A DNA stretch of 64,000 nt, taken from NCBI GenBank assembly GCA_964410485.1, contig CAYPHJ010000007.1, forward strand, positions 1-64,000, read 5' to 3'. Below, piece by piece: positions 53,359-62,001 of this stretch. Under the pieces are notes generated by a model, which searched no databases, was not told the DNA's origin, and saw only the letters and a list, made by a program, of their open reading frames with translations. Every line of letters begins with the position of its first letter. Position 1 is the stretch's first letter. This DNA comes from CAYPHJ01 sp964410485. GTDB lineage: Bacteria; Desulfobacterota; Binatia; UBA9968. The position numbers and the translations under genes were made by a program.

Positions 53359-53449
53359 AACGATCTGCCGGAACGATGCTACCCCCTCACGGTGCCACCT
53401 CGCGCGTACCAAATCTCCTTATCTACGCGTGTGTTGGCGCCCGATCCGG

Positions 53450-53959
53450 CTACAAGAATACACTGATGTTTTTCGCAGCCAACACGGCCTGATCCAGAAT
53501 AATCGTGCGCCGCGCGATCTTAAAAGTAGCGTTACCACGGCGCAGGATGTCCCGCCTCATCCCGACAAACAGATCCTGATCGGTCTCCATGCGCGTTCGG
53601 TAGACGAGAAAGTTGGAGTGAACTTCGATCTCCGCTCCGCTGTCACTTTTCACTCGAACATTCGATACGAAATGGCGCGTGCGCGAGGGCGGCATTTCCG
53701 CCCAGGCGTTTTTGGCGTAGACCCGTTCGACTCTGACGCGGAGGGCCGCCTTATCATCGTCAAAGTAATAGCCCTCGCCGGGTCGCGAAATCTCGTCATC
53801 GACAGAGTCGGGACGCGCGAAGGTATTGTGGCGGATCGGCATCCAGTAGCGCGCATCGTCGGTGAACAATTCGACCCACTCGCGCAGCTTACGGTCGTCG
53901 AGCAGCTCCGCTTCGAAGTACAGGAACTCTTCAACCTGGCGGCGCAGCTCGCTATCCAT
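53450..53959 (-). CDS. Aromatic-ring-hydroxylating dioxygenase, beta subunit
   Basis: 169 aa with the SnoaL/NTF2-like fold of dioxygenase small subunits: EVEEFLYFEAELLDDRKLRE-type start, WVELFTDDARYWMPIRHNTF, SRTRHFVSNVRVKS and FLVYRTRMETDQDLFVGMRR. It stabilises the alpha subunit in the hexameric oxygenase. Its ATG overlaps the alpha-subunit stop region by 8 nt. Confidence 0.92.
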   Translation of the reverse strand: MDSELRRQVEEFLYFEAELLDDRKLREWVELFTDDARYWMPIRHNTFARPDSVDDEISRPGEGYYFDDDKAALRVRVERVYAKNAWAEMPPSRTRHFVSNVRVKSDSGAEIEVHSNFLVYRTRMETDQDLFVGMRRDILRRGNATFKIARRTIILDQAVLAAKNISVFL

Positions 53960-55235
53960 TTTCCCGACTCAAAAAGTCGCCCCAGTTTTTTGCCTCGAGC
54001 ATTTTGGCCCATTGCACGTACATGCTCAATTGATTGTTGTCGCTGAAGCGGCTTGTAACCCGACCCGGCAGCTCAATCTCGATTGGCGGCTCGTTGCCGC
54101 TCATCTGATAGTTGGCGGGGTAGCGCCGGCCGATCAGGCTTTTCGCCGCGCCTGTAACTTGGATCCAGTTGTCCATATCATCCTGCTCGAACACGCCGCT
54201 CGGGCTGAAGCGATACTGCGACACGAAGCGCATCTTGCTCTTGATGTCCGCCGACGCTGCTTTGTCGACCACCGCCCAGCTCCAGACTTCGATCTTGTCC
54301 GGCCCGCGCGGCTGCCATACGCGTATCGTGCGTGTGAGCCAGTGAACCGAAAGATTGGGGAAAACGGTTCCCGCCGACGGGGATATTTGCCGCGCTCGCA
54401 CCGTCCCCAAGCGATTTTCGATCTCATCCGCATGTTCTTTCATGTACTCGACGAGCGCCTCGTCCGGCTGCGCAAACCATGGGCCGCCGTCCGGCGGCGT
54501 GATCCAGGAAACCAGGATATGGCCATTGCCGCAGGCAATTTGACAGCCTTTGTTCCATTGCCGGGTTTGGCTCGTCGTCGTGTCGACACCGAGATCGCGC
54601 GCCGAACCGTGGGTCGTGGTGATATGGTAACCGTCGCCGCCAAAATTTTCCGCCGCCGTCTTCCAGTTGGCGTCGAGCAGCCAACGGTGCGGCCCACTCA
54701 CTTCCGTGCCGCCCTCGCGACGGTCGAAAAGGATATCGAGATACCAGGCCATGTCACCGAGGTAACCCAATAATCCGGGAGCTTCGGGATCGAAAGTTGC
54801 AAAGACAAGCCCCTTGTAGCTCTCGATCTGCGCCACGGATATCAAACCCCACTCTTCTCTATTCAAACCCTTGAAGGCGTCCAGCATAGGTACCAACGCG
54901 AGCTTGCCGTCGGCGCTGTAAGTCCAGCCATGGTAAGAGCACGTGAAGAGCTTCGTATTGCCCCGGTCGGCGCGGCAGACGCGATTGCCGCGGTGGCGGC
55001 ACAAGTTCAAATGGGCGCGCAGTTTGCCGCTCGAATCGCGGCAAAGAATGACCGGTTCCTCCCCCATGTAGCGGGTGACGAAATCACCGGGATTGGGGAT
55101 TTCGCACTCATGGCCCAGGAAAAGCCAGCAGCGTGCGAATAGGCGTTCGCGCTCGAGCTCGTAGATTTCCCGGTCCGCGAAGATACGCCGGTCGACGATA
55201 CCGCCTTCGGGATCGATCAACGATTTGACATCCAT
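53952..55235 (-). CDS. Aromatic-ring-hydroxylating dioxygenase, alpha subunit
   Basis: 427 aa. The Rieske [2Fe-2S] centre is Cys79-x-His81 with Cys99-x-x-His102 (LCRHRGNRVC, TCSYHGWTY). The mononuclear iron site is in ENFGGDGYHITTTHGS (two His). NWKTAAENF precedes it. The enzyme should hydroxylate an aromatic ring with electrons from a ferredoxin/reductase that is not encoded nearby. Co-translated with the beta subunit. The substrate cannot be inferred. Confidence 0.93.
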   Translation of the reverse strand: MDVKSLIDPEGGIVDRRIFADREIYELERERLFARCWLFLGHECEIPNPGDFVTRYMGEEPVILCRDSSGKLRAHLNLCRHRGNRVCRADRGNTKLFTCSYHGWTYSADGKLALVPMLDAFKGLNREEWGLISVAQIESYKGLVFATFDPEAPGLLGYLGDMAWYLDILFDRREGGTEVSGPHRWLLDANWKTAAENFGGDGYHITTTHGSARDLGVDTTTSQTRQWNKGCQIACGNGHILVSWITPPDGGPWFAQPDEALVEYMKEHADEIENRLGTVRARQISPSAGTVFPNLSVHWLTRTIRVWQPRGPDKIEVWSWAVVDKAASADIKSKMRFVSQYRFSPSGVFEQDDMDNWIQVTGAAKSLIGRRYPANYQMSGNEPPIEIELPGRVTSRFSDNNQLSMYVQWAKMLEAKNWGDFLSRENG

Positions 55236-55250
55236 TTCAGTCCCTCTTCC

Positions 55251-55530
55251 GGTTCCCGGGTCTCCCGTCTCCAGTCCCCGGTCGCCCTGTTAACCAGCCC
55301 AGGGAACTATAGCGCGCACGGCCGCTCTTTCACAAGAAAAACCGACTCTTACTTTACCTGGGCATCATGCGTCTCCCGGTCCGGTACGCGGTCCTCGGTC
55401 ATGCTTTACCCTCTCCCCTTTACACTCTCCGGACCCGGTCGCCGCTCTACCCTCACTCTTCGCGCATCCCCGGTCTTCGGTCGCCCGTCTCCGGTCATGC
55501 TTTATCCCCCGTCCCTGGGCATACCATTCG
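55251..55530. repeat. C-rich heptamer tandem repeats in the dioxygenase upstream region
   Basis: GTCTCCC, GTCTCCA, GTCCCCG and GTCGCCC occur in tandem (about 55257-55285) with a 7-bp period. Related units recur at 55370-55410 and 55465-55500, including a duplicated GGTCATGCTTTA. The whole 280 bp is C-rich on the plus strand and has no gene. It fills the space upstream of the dioxygenase operon. Confidence 0.6.
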
Positions 55531-55574
55531 CCCTCTTTGTTCCTGCCGGGTTAGGCGTTAGACTGGTTTAAGAG

Positions 55575-55770
55575 ATGATGTCTGTTGATGAAAACGGCTT
55601 GTTGATTAACCGAGATCTGTCATGGCTCGAGTTCAACCGGCGGGTCCTCGAAGAAGCCAAAGATCCTCGGATGCCACTGCTAGAAAGACTCAAGTTTTTT
55701 TTCTCGCTATTTTCAGCTCAAATCTCGATGACTTCTTCATTGGTGCCAGTGGCAGAACAAACCACTGGTT
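55575..55770 (+). pseudogene. ppk: Polyphosphate kinase (ppk1) N-terminal remnant, frameshifted
   Basis: The start region reads NRDLSWLEFNRRVLEEAKDP, the highly conserved N-terminus of Ppk1. After LLERLKF the frame breaks at an 8-T run (about 55695-55702). The family sequence continues in another frame as FLAIFSSNLDDFF and then stops resembling Ppk. The remaining ~600 residues, including the catalytic His, are missing. It is a decayed fragment, not a functional kinase. Confidence 0.8.
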
Positions 55771-55883
55771 AGATTTCAAGAAACGATTTTACGACATGCT
55801 GCAAAACGAGGAGCACTCATTTTCCAACGGACTCGCGGCCTCTCCTTGGCACAATTGCCGGGGCGATACCGACCCCTACATTC

Positions 55884-56870
55884 TTGACCTCCCCGATTCT
55901 GAGTAGGAGCAAATCCATCAAGATCACACTGATACACAACCCAGAAGCCGGAAAAGGCACCGGGCCTTCCGCTAAACAACTGCTCAAGTGGATTCGCGCC
56001 GCCGGCCACAAGGTGGGTTACCAGTCGTCCAAAGAAAAGGGGTGGCACCGGGCGTTGAAAGATCCGGGTGATCTCGTTGCGGTGGCAGGCGGGGACGGTA
56101 CCGTAGGCAAAGTCGCCAAGCGCATCATTGATCGCACCACCCCGGTGGCGATCCTCCCGTTGGGTACCGCCAACAACATCGCGTCCACGTTGGGTATGGC
56201 GGACATCGCCTTGAAAGACGTGATCGCCGGGTGGAGACTCGGGCGGTGCGTCCACTTCGATTCCGCCGTTGCCAAGGGCCCGTGGGGTTCGCGGGCTTTT
56301 ATCGAGGGCTTCGGCTTGGGATTATTTGCCGAGACGATGTTTCGAATTGAGAAATCGAATGGCAAGGCGCTGGCTCCCGTAGAGCAGCCTGAGGATGAGA
56401 TAACATCGGTATTGAAAATGCTGGCCGGTCAAGTGCCCGAGTTTCGGCCCAACCAGTTGCGGGTGCGCTTGGACGGTGAGGACCTGTCCGGCAGCTATGT
56501 TTTGCTTGAAGCCCTGAACGTCGGTTTCATCGGACCGAACCTAAACCTGGCTCCCGGGGCAGACACTGGAGACGGTCTGCTGGACGTCATCGCGGTCCCT
56601 CACCATCAACGAAGCAGACTGAAAAGATACATCACCGAAAAGTTGAAAGGCGCAGAAAAGGTGCCGGAACTGCCGCGACATCGAGGGCGCCATCTGCAGA
56701 TAGAGTGGGAGATTTCACCGGTTCACATCGACGATAAGCGCTGGCCAACCGAAGATCACGATCCGGAGATACGCTCTCATGCCATTAGCGTAAAGGTCGA
56801 GCCAGGCGCGCTGTACATCTTGCTACCGGAAGTGGTCACACCCAAGCCGGAGCAGCGCTCGTCCAGCTAA
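55884..56870 (+). CDS. Diacylglycerol kinase / sphingosine kinase family protein
   Basis: About 328 aa in the DAGKc fold: ITLIHNPEAGKGTGPSAKQL, VAVAGGDGTVGKVAKRI (the GGDGT nucleotide site), ILPLGTANNIASTLG, and the C-terminal beta region GADTGDGLLDVIAVP. Probably phosphorylates a lipid alcohol. The start is uncertain: TTG at 55884 has no clear ribosome site, and no ATG or GTG lies near the expected IKITLIHNP beginning. It follows the ppk remnant. Confidence 0.83.
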   Translation: MTSPILSRSKSIKITLIHNPEAGKGTGPSAKQLLKWIRAAGHKVGYQSSKEKGWHRALKDPGDLVAVAGGDGTVGKVAKRIIDRTTPVAILPLGTANNIASTLGMADIALKDVIAGWRLGRCVHFDSAVAKGPWGSRAFIEGFGLGLFAETMFRIEKSNGKALAPVEQPEDEITSVLKMLAGQVPEFRPNQLRVRLDGEDLSGSYVLLEALNVGFIGPNLNLAPGADTGDGLLDVIAVPHHQRSRLKRYITEKLKGAEKVPELPRHRGRHLQIEWEISPVHIDDKRWPTEDHDPEIRSHAISVKVEPGALYILLPEVVTPKPEQRSSS

Positions 56871-56927
56871 GATTCGCCGGCGCGCTGGGCTTGACGTCGT
56901 CACAAGCACCCGGGTGCGAGTCCCAAA

Positions 56928-57098
56928 ATGGTTGTCAGAGTAGCGACGCTGAATTTGGAACAGAATCACAAGTGCTGGGAAAAGCGCCGCGAACTTGTTG
57001 GGACGCAGATGCTGGAGGTGCATCCCGACCTCCGGGCGCTCAAAGCGGCGCTCTGTTCCGTTTTTCTCATCGTCCCGCCACGAAACCTTGCTTTTTGA
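56928..57098 (+). pseudogene. Endonuclease/exonuclease/phosphatase (EEP) family N-terminal remnant
   Basis: A 56-codon frame begins MVVRVATLNLEQNHKCWEKR and continues RELVGTQMLEVHPDLRAL. This closely follows the N-terminus of EEP-fold nucleases (RVATxNLE, WxxRRExI, DLLAL). Homology-like sequence stops after residue ~38 and a stop codon comes at 57096. The metal-binding Glu usually after this point and the catalytic His are absent. A truncated relic. Confidence 0.6.
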
Positions 57099-57300
57099 AA
57101 TCCCTCTGGCTTGCTCCGCAATGCCTTGTTACGATCATTTAAGGACGTGCCCTTACCGGCAGTCGTAATACCGCGTTTGAAACTAGCGAGCGATGGTTTT
57201 CGTTCGCTTTCAACCGCGTAGTAGTGCGTGTTTCGTCTCCCGTACAGTATTCCAGCCGGGATCCTAGCGCAAAACTCCACCGGCTTCTGTTTTCGATGAA

Positions 57301-58263
57301 ATGAAAAAACTGTTCGGCTTCTTATTCGTCGTCCTCATCTCCCTTCTTACGGACCATTCTTATGGACACTTTACCGGCAAGGGGCATGTGCACACGCTTT
57401 CCGAAACAAGACAGGACTTTTTGAATGCCGACTGCTGGTTGACCGACACTTGCGATCTCAAGAGATTCACGCTCATAACGTCAAACTATGAAACCTGGTT
57501 TAGTGACGACCCGATCTATCCGACGTATGGCACCGGCGTAATCATGGAATACGAAACCGATTCCATCGCGGCGCTCGATAAATACGCCATCGTTCAGTTC
57601 AAAAGAGGCTGCGTGTTTTCCAGTTCAAAAAAGACAAACGGCAAGATAACCAGGTATGTAAATGATGTCGTGCTGAGTTTCGGAGAACATGTCCCTTTTT
57701 GTTTTCCTGACTGGGTGATAGATTCGCAGGATACTGATCCCGCGTATAACAGCGATCCTGAATACGGCAGATTTTTTTTGCTGCGGTGGAATACACGCGG
57801 CGCCTACGACGAGCGGACTCAGAAATACTACGGCGCCGAGAAACCAACTCATCCGGTCGTTTACATGACCGATTACCCCAGCGGGGCTTTCGTTAGCGAA
57901 ACCGGCACGAGAAATGCCGCTCTCGAATTCAAGACCTGCATCTATAAAGCAAGCGATGTTCCCGCTGAAACACGACGGGATCGGATACACTTTGCAAAGC
58001 CTATCACATGCTTGGAGTGGCAAAACGTCTATGTCTATGATTTTCGCAAAGAAAGATTCCAGACCGACTTGGCGGCGCCGAGATGGGAAGAGCCGTACGT
58101 GCGCGTAAATGTGCATGTGCTCGTGATTCTGCTCATGCTGGTGGTTGTACTTGTTATGCTTTTGTCGCGCTCAGGCAAGTTCACCAGCAAAAGCGTTGCT
58201 GCTAATCAGCATCCGCGTAATCAACTGATAGATCTGATCCAGTCTCGAGGCTCCGAGACGTAA
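57301..58263 (+). CDS. Secreted or membrane-anchored hypothetical protein
   Basis: 320 aa with an N-terminal signal peptide (MKKLFGFLFVVLISLLTDHS, cleavage after about residue 22) and one C-terminal membrane helix (about 275-295, VLVILLMLVVVLVMLLS) followed by a ~25-residue basic tail. The large extracytoplasmic part is Cys- and aromatic-rich (DCWLTDTCDLKRF, CVFSSSKK, FCFPDWV, KTCIYKASD, ITCLEW), suggesting disulfides. No family is recognised. The start has no strong ribosome site. Confidence 0.75.
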   Translation: MKKLFGFLFVVLISLLTDHSYGHFTGKGHVHTLSETRQDFLNADCWLTDTCDLKRFTLITSNYETWFSDDPIYPTYGTGVIMEYETDSIAALDKYAIVQFKRGCVFSSSKKTNGKITRYVNDVVLSFGEHVPFCFPDWVIDSQDTDPAYNSDPEYGRFFLLRWNTRGAYDERTQKYYGAEKPTHPVVYMTDYPSGAFVSETGTRNAALEFKTCIYKASDVPAETRRDRIHFAKPITCLEWQNVYVYDFRKERFQTDLAAPRWEEPYVRVNVHVLVILLMLVVVLVMLLSRSGKFTSKSVAANQHPRNQLIDLIQSRGSET

Positions 58264-58302
58264 TCGTGCCTGCCAATCGGAATATCTTACACAGGTCGCC
58301 TC

Positions 58303-58609
58303 ATGCGGCGGATCCCAGAGAATTGTTCCCCGCCCATTATTGAGGAGATCGCCACTCGTCTCGCATGTCTACATACTAATGCATTCATTAGTAACTATCC
58401 TGTTTCAAGATCGCGGGCTTCCGAAGCCAATCAGGTGATGGCTGAAGAGATGGCAAAATATTCGAGGCGCATCATTGGGCTTTTGCTGTATCAATCCCAA
58501 CTTCGGCCCTGAAGCAACGGCAAAATCGCTCGAGCACTGCTTGGGCGAGCTAAGACTGAAGGGCATCAAACTGCATCCGGAGATCGAGTTCCTCCGATCA
58601 TCCATATAA
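58303..58609 (+). pseudogene. Amidohydrolase (TIM-barrel) remnant with a 1-bp frameshift
   Basis: One frame reads ASEANQVMAEEMAKYSRRII. An extra base near 58484 shifts the frame, after which it reads CCINPNFGPEATAKSLEHCL and then KGIKLHPEIEF before a stop at 58607. Together they match the middle of metal-dependent amidohydrolases (aNxxvaeexxkypxRfxGfxxinPnxGpeA...GxKlhP). The N-terminal metal site and the C-terminal half are missing. It lies 1 kb from an intact gene of the same superfamily. Confidence 0.75.
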
Positions 58610-58689
58610 TCCGCTGCCAATGGAAGTCGAAAAGATCGCCAAGCACGCGCCCGGGTCCTCGCACTCGAGTCATGCGTGGACTAGCTTAG

Positions 58690-59601
58690 CTACCCGCGGT
58701 ACAACGGCTCGGGCTGAGTGAAAAACGCGTGTAGAATGTGAAACACCGTGCGGTAGTTCTTCTGCTGAAAACTCGCGTGCGAGATGCCAGGCATCACGAC
58801 GAACTGCTTATCCGGATTCGGCAGCCGCTTGAAAAATGCGAGGAGATCGTCGAAGCCGGCAATGCCGTCGAACTGGCCGCGCATGATGATCGTCGGCACC
58901 GTGATGTTTTCTGGGCCGACCAGGGGCAACTTCGAACACATATCGACGTAAGTGCCGGTCGGCACCGAATCATCGAGCGCGAGAATCGCGTCTGCGAAAG
59001 CATCGACCGTTGACTCGTCCGCCGTGCCTGGATGGTCGCGATTGAAAATACTGTGGACAAAGGCGCGATCGATTGGGCGGCGGTTCTTCGATTGAAACTC
59101 AGGCAGTCTTTTGCGCCGCTCGGCCAGCGTGGGGCTGCCCTCCCCGGTCCATACAAAGGCGTCGAGAGCGAGGCGTGCGACGCGCTCGGGATGTTGCGAG
59201 GCAAAAAGCGCGGCTTTCAGCGCTCCCGACGAAATGCCGTAGACCAGGAGCTTTGATGCGCGGGTTGTCTGCAGAATGTATTGGCTGCCTGCAGCAAGGT
59301 CGTCGGCTCCGTTGGCGATGTCGCAGTTGATTGGGCGGTTCTTCTCCGACCGTCCGTAGCCCTCGTTGTCGATGCACCAAGTGTCGAACCCGCGGGCGGC
59401 GAACCAATCCATCGCCGAGGATTCAGGCCGCCCTGGCACGTGCAAATCGAAGGCGGGCTGTGACGCCATCGACGATCCGTGGACGAACAGAATCGTCCCT
59501 TTCGCAGCGCGCGGCTCAGCGGTGCTTTTCCGCCACAGGAACAGATGCACGTCGCCCTTGCGCGTCCAATGTTCCGTGCCTTGTACTATCGCCTCGCTCA
59601 T
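58690..59601 (-). CDS. Alpha/beta hydrolase
   Basis: 303 aa: TILFVHGSSMASQPAFD (oxyanion region), LLVYGISSGALKAALFA (nucleophile Ser in GISSG), Asp in IIMRGQFDGIAGFDDL and His in PGISHASF complete the triad. It is a soluble carboxylester or C-C hydrolase. GAGG precedes ATG at 59601. It lies 81 bp downstream of the amidohydrolase on the same strand, so the two probably form a catabolic pair. Confidence 0.88.
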   Translation of the reverse strand: MSEAIVQGTEHWTRKGDVHLFLWRKSTAEPRAAKGTILFVHGSSMASQPAFDLHVPGRPESSAMDWFAARGFDTWCIDNEGYGRSEKNRPINCDIANGADDLAAGSQYILQTTRASKLLVYGISSGALKAALFASQHPERVARLALDAFVWTGEGSPTLAERRKRLPEFQSKNRRPIDRAFVHSIFNRDHPGTADESTVDAFADAILALDDSVPTGTYVDMCSKLPLVGPENITVPTIIMRGQFDGIAGFDDLLAFFKRLPNPDKQFVVMPGISHASFQQKNYRTVFHILHAFFTQPEPLYRG

Positions 59602-59682
59602 CTTGACCTCGCTTCCTAAACTACCCCGACAACCTTACTGTGCCCACTGGAATTCTCCGCCCAGCGGCGCACGGTTTGCGTT

Positions 59683-60825
59683 CTACACGATGAAGCCGTA
59701 CAGTTTGCCCGCGTTGTCACAGACGATCTTGTGGCGCACCTCTGCTGGCAAGTGGCCGAGCTCGCGTTCGATGAACTCACTTGAGTCCGGCCACACCCCA
59801 TCCGGATGAGGAAAGTCCGAGCCCCACATCAGGTTATCGTGCCCCACCTCGTCGATGAGTTTGATGCCGATGCGATCGGTCTGGTAGGTCGCGAAGCACT
59901 GGCGACGCCAGTACTCGCTCGGCTTCATGGTGAGGCTAAGGTCCTTGAACTGGTCTTCCCACTCGGCATCCATACGGTCGAGCACGTAGGGGATCCAGCC
60001 AATCCCGCTCTCGCCGATCACAATTTTGAGGTTTCGGTAACGCTCAAGCACGCCGCTGAAAATGACGGACAGCAAAGTAGTGGCCATGTAGATTTGGAAA
60101 CCCGAGATATGGACCGCGTGCTCCACACGCGCGAGCTCGGGGGGCAGCTTTTCGAGGTCTGGCCGCCGTTCCCCTATCGTGTGAAAATGCACGGGCAGAA
60201 CCGCGTCGTTGGCGACTTCCCAAATCGGATTCCATTGGGGATCCCAGAGCGGCACGATATCGTACGAGTTGGCGATTTCGAGACCGCGAACGCCCCCGCG
60301 CTTGACCACACGCCGTATCTCTTGCACGGCGGCTTCAACGGGGGAGTTGGGAATGCAGGCGAGACCTGCATAGCGATCGGGGTGGGTGTCGCAGAAGTCA
60401 GCGAGCCACTCGTTGTAGATCCGCATCAGATCCACGGCCGCCTCGGGGTCCTTTAGCCGGCGGCCGGCCCCGAGGATCCCATAGAGCACCTCGGCCTGCA
60501 CTCCATCACGCTCCTGGTCCTTCAAACGCAACCCCGGATCGGTGAGTCTCCGGATACCGCGTTTGCCGTCGGCGTAGAGACCGGTCCCGGCCATTCGATC
60601 GGAGCGATGAATCTTGCCGGGGATGTACTCGCGACCGGCAGAGCCCATGCCGTTCACGAGCCCGAGCTTCGCGCCATTCTTCGTCACCCAGACTGGCCCC
60701 TTGGGACTATCCGTGATGTAGGGCATGCGATCCTTCATTGCCGCTGAAGCATTCGACGTGAACAGGTCAGCCGGCAGCCAGCAGAGATCGATGTGGCAGT
60801 CGGCAGAGATTCGGGTGTAGCGCAT
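59683..60825 (-). CDS. Metal-dependent amidohydrolase (amidohydrolase_2 family)
   Basis: 380 aa. The metal-site residues are ISADCHIDLCWLP (the usual DxH appears as DCH), LPVHFHTIGERRP (His), VIGESGIGWIPYVLDRM and MWGSDFPHPDGVWPDS (Asp). The family includes ACMSD-type decarboxylases and hydrolases for aromatic acids. GGGAGGAG precedes ATG at 60825. Abundant copies of this family are typical of Rokubacteria/Binatota-like genomes. Confidence 0.9.
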   Translation of the reverse strand: MRYTRISADCHIDLCWLPADLFTSNASAAMKDRMPYITDSPKGPVWVTKNGAKLGLVNGMGSAGREYIPGKIHRSDRMAGTGLYADGKRGIRRLTDPGLRLKDQERDGVQAEVLYGILGAGRRLKDPEAAVDLMRIYNEWLADFCDTHPDRYAGLACIPNSPVEAAVQEIRRVVKRGGVRGLEIANSYDIVPLWDPQWNPIWEVANDAVLPVHFHTIGERRPDLEKLPPELARVEHAVHISGFQIYMATTLLSVIFSGVLERYRNLKIVIGESGIGWIPYVLDRMDAEWEDQFKDLSLTMKPSEYWRRQCFATYQTDRIGIKLIDEVGHDNLMWGSDFPHPDGVWPDSSEFIERELGHLPAEVRHKIVCDNAGKLYGFIV

Positions 60826-61285
60826 GTCACTCCTCCCAACTTCGATACTCTAAACCCCTATAACCGCGGCGAAACAAACTCGCTTTCAGGTGCCGATTAG
60901 CACCGCAGGGCGGGCGTTAACCAGCCGCGGATCACTTTATTGGGAACCCCACAAATGGGTCAAGGGCGGTTTTAGTAATAGAGAAATTGAAGGTTCTCAA
61001 GCAGTAATCTTGCGCAGCCGCCACCTTCGGAACCGATGCAAATGCCACCAGAGCGAACTCCAACCGATTCCCTGCGGCTGTTATGACGTTCAACGTTTGA
61101 ACCGGTTGAACTTTGGCACGGCAGGTGTTGTTTTCGCCTGTCCCCATAGTTTTTTGCCGCAAACCCTTCCAGACCAATGCTCGCGTTCCCGCTGGTGCAT
61201 CAAAAAATACTTCCGTTTGCCCTGGTACGGTTGTTGCTGATCCTTTCTGAGATTCCGTAAGAAAATGAAAGGAGGGCTGATCCGC
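60826..61285. other. Intergenic region with TTGAAC repeats
   Basis: About 460 bp with no gene. TTGAAC units at 61097 and 61106 (9-bp spacing), with an inverted GTTCAA just before, belong to the octamer family seen at 43.8, 45.6 and 61.9 kb. A 116-codon plus-strand reading crosses the region but has no ribosome site or motif. Confidence 0.45.
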
Positions 61286-61939
61286 ATGGTCAAACTCGTT
61301 GTTGCCTTCATCGCGCTCTCGCTAACCAGCCCTATCGGCAGTGGTCACGCACAGGTGAATGTAGGCGTTTCAATTGGAGAGGAGGGTCTGAGAGGGTTCT
61401 ACCTCGCAGTTGGAGAGTATTACAGGGTACCGCAGCGAGAGGTGGTTATTGTTAAGGAACGGCGCATCCCTCCCGAAGAGATCCCCGTTGTTTTTTTCAT
61501 CGCGCAAAAAGCGCGAATTTCACCGGCAGTTGTGATTGATCTCAGGCTCCGTGGAAAATCGTGGTGGGATATTTCGATTCACTATGGACTCGGTCCTGAA
61601 ATTTACTATGTTCCGATCCCCGCTCATGTGAAGGTGGGCCCACCCTATGGAAAGGCTTATGGCTATTACAAAACCAGGCCGAAAGAAAAATGGAGGACAA
61701 TCGTTCTCAACGACGCCGATGTGGTGAACCTAGTGAATCTGAAATTCGTATCGGAGCATTACCGACGCCCTCCCGATGAGGTCATTCAGTTGAGGTCCCG
61801 AGGCAAGGACTTCTTAGTCATCAATCACGATATTAGCAAAGGCGGAAAGAGCGCGAGATTTGCCGACGGTATGGACGCGAACCAACGACGGAAGGGACAG
61901 CAAAAAGGCAAAGGGCCCGAAAAGGGCAAGGGGAACTAG
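61286..61939 (+). CDS. Secreted protein with duplicated domain, unknown function
   Basis: 217 aa with a signal peptide (cleavage near GHAQVN). Two related segments are visible: YRVPQREVVIVKERRIPPEE with RISPAVVIDLRLRGKSWWDI (about 45-105), and VNLKFVSEHYRRPPDEVIQL with RSRGKDFLVINHDISKGGK (about 150-190). Both pair a '(Y)RxPxxEV' with an 'LRxRGKxxxxI' element. The C-terminus is Lys/Gly-rich. Start 61286 is preferred because AAAGGAGG lies upstream; an ATG at 61265 precedes that site. Confidence 0.7.
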   Translation: MVKLVVAFIALSLTSPIGSGHAQVNVGVSIGEEGLRGFYLAVGEYYRVPQREVVIVKERRIPPEEIPVVFFIAQKARISPAVVIDLRLRGKSWWDISIHYGLGPEIYYVPIPAHVKVGPPYGKAYGYYKTRPKEKWRTIVLNDADVVNLVNLKFVSEHYRRPPDEVIQLRSRGKDFLVINHDISKGGKSARFADGMDANQRRKGQQKGKGPEKGKGN

Positions 61940-62001
61940 CTTGAACGTTTGAACCGCCGTTCGTCCTTCCGGGTCGACATGGGGAGTAGGGCAACCGAGC
62001 C

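Noticed and set aside
60890..61240. 116-codon plus-strand reading frame
   Set aside because: No ribosome site; the translation runs through TTGAAC repeats and shows no domain.
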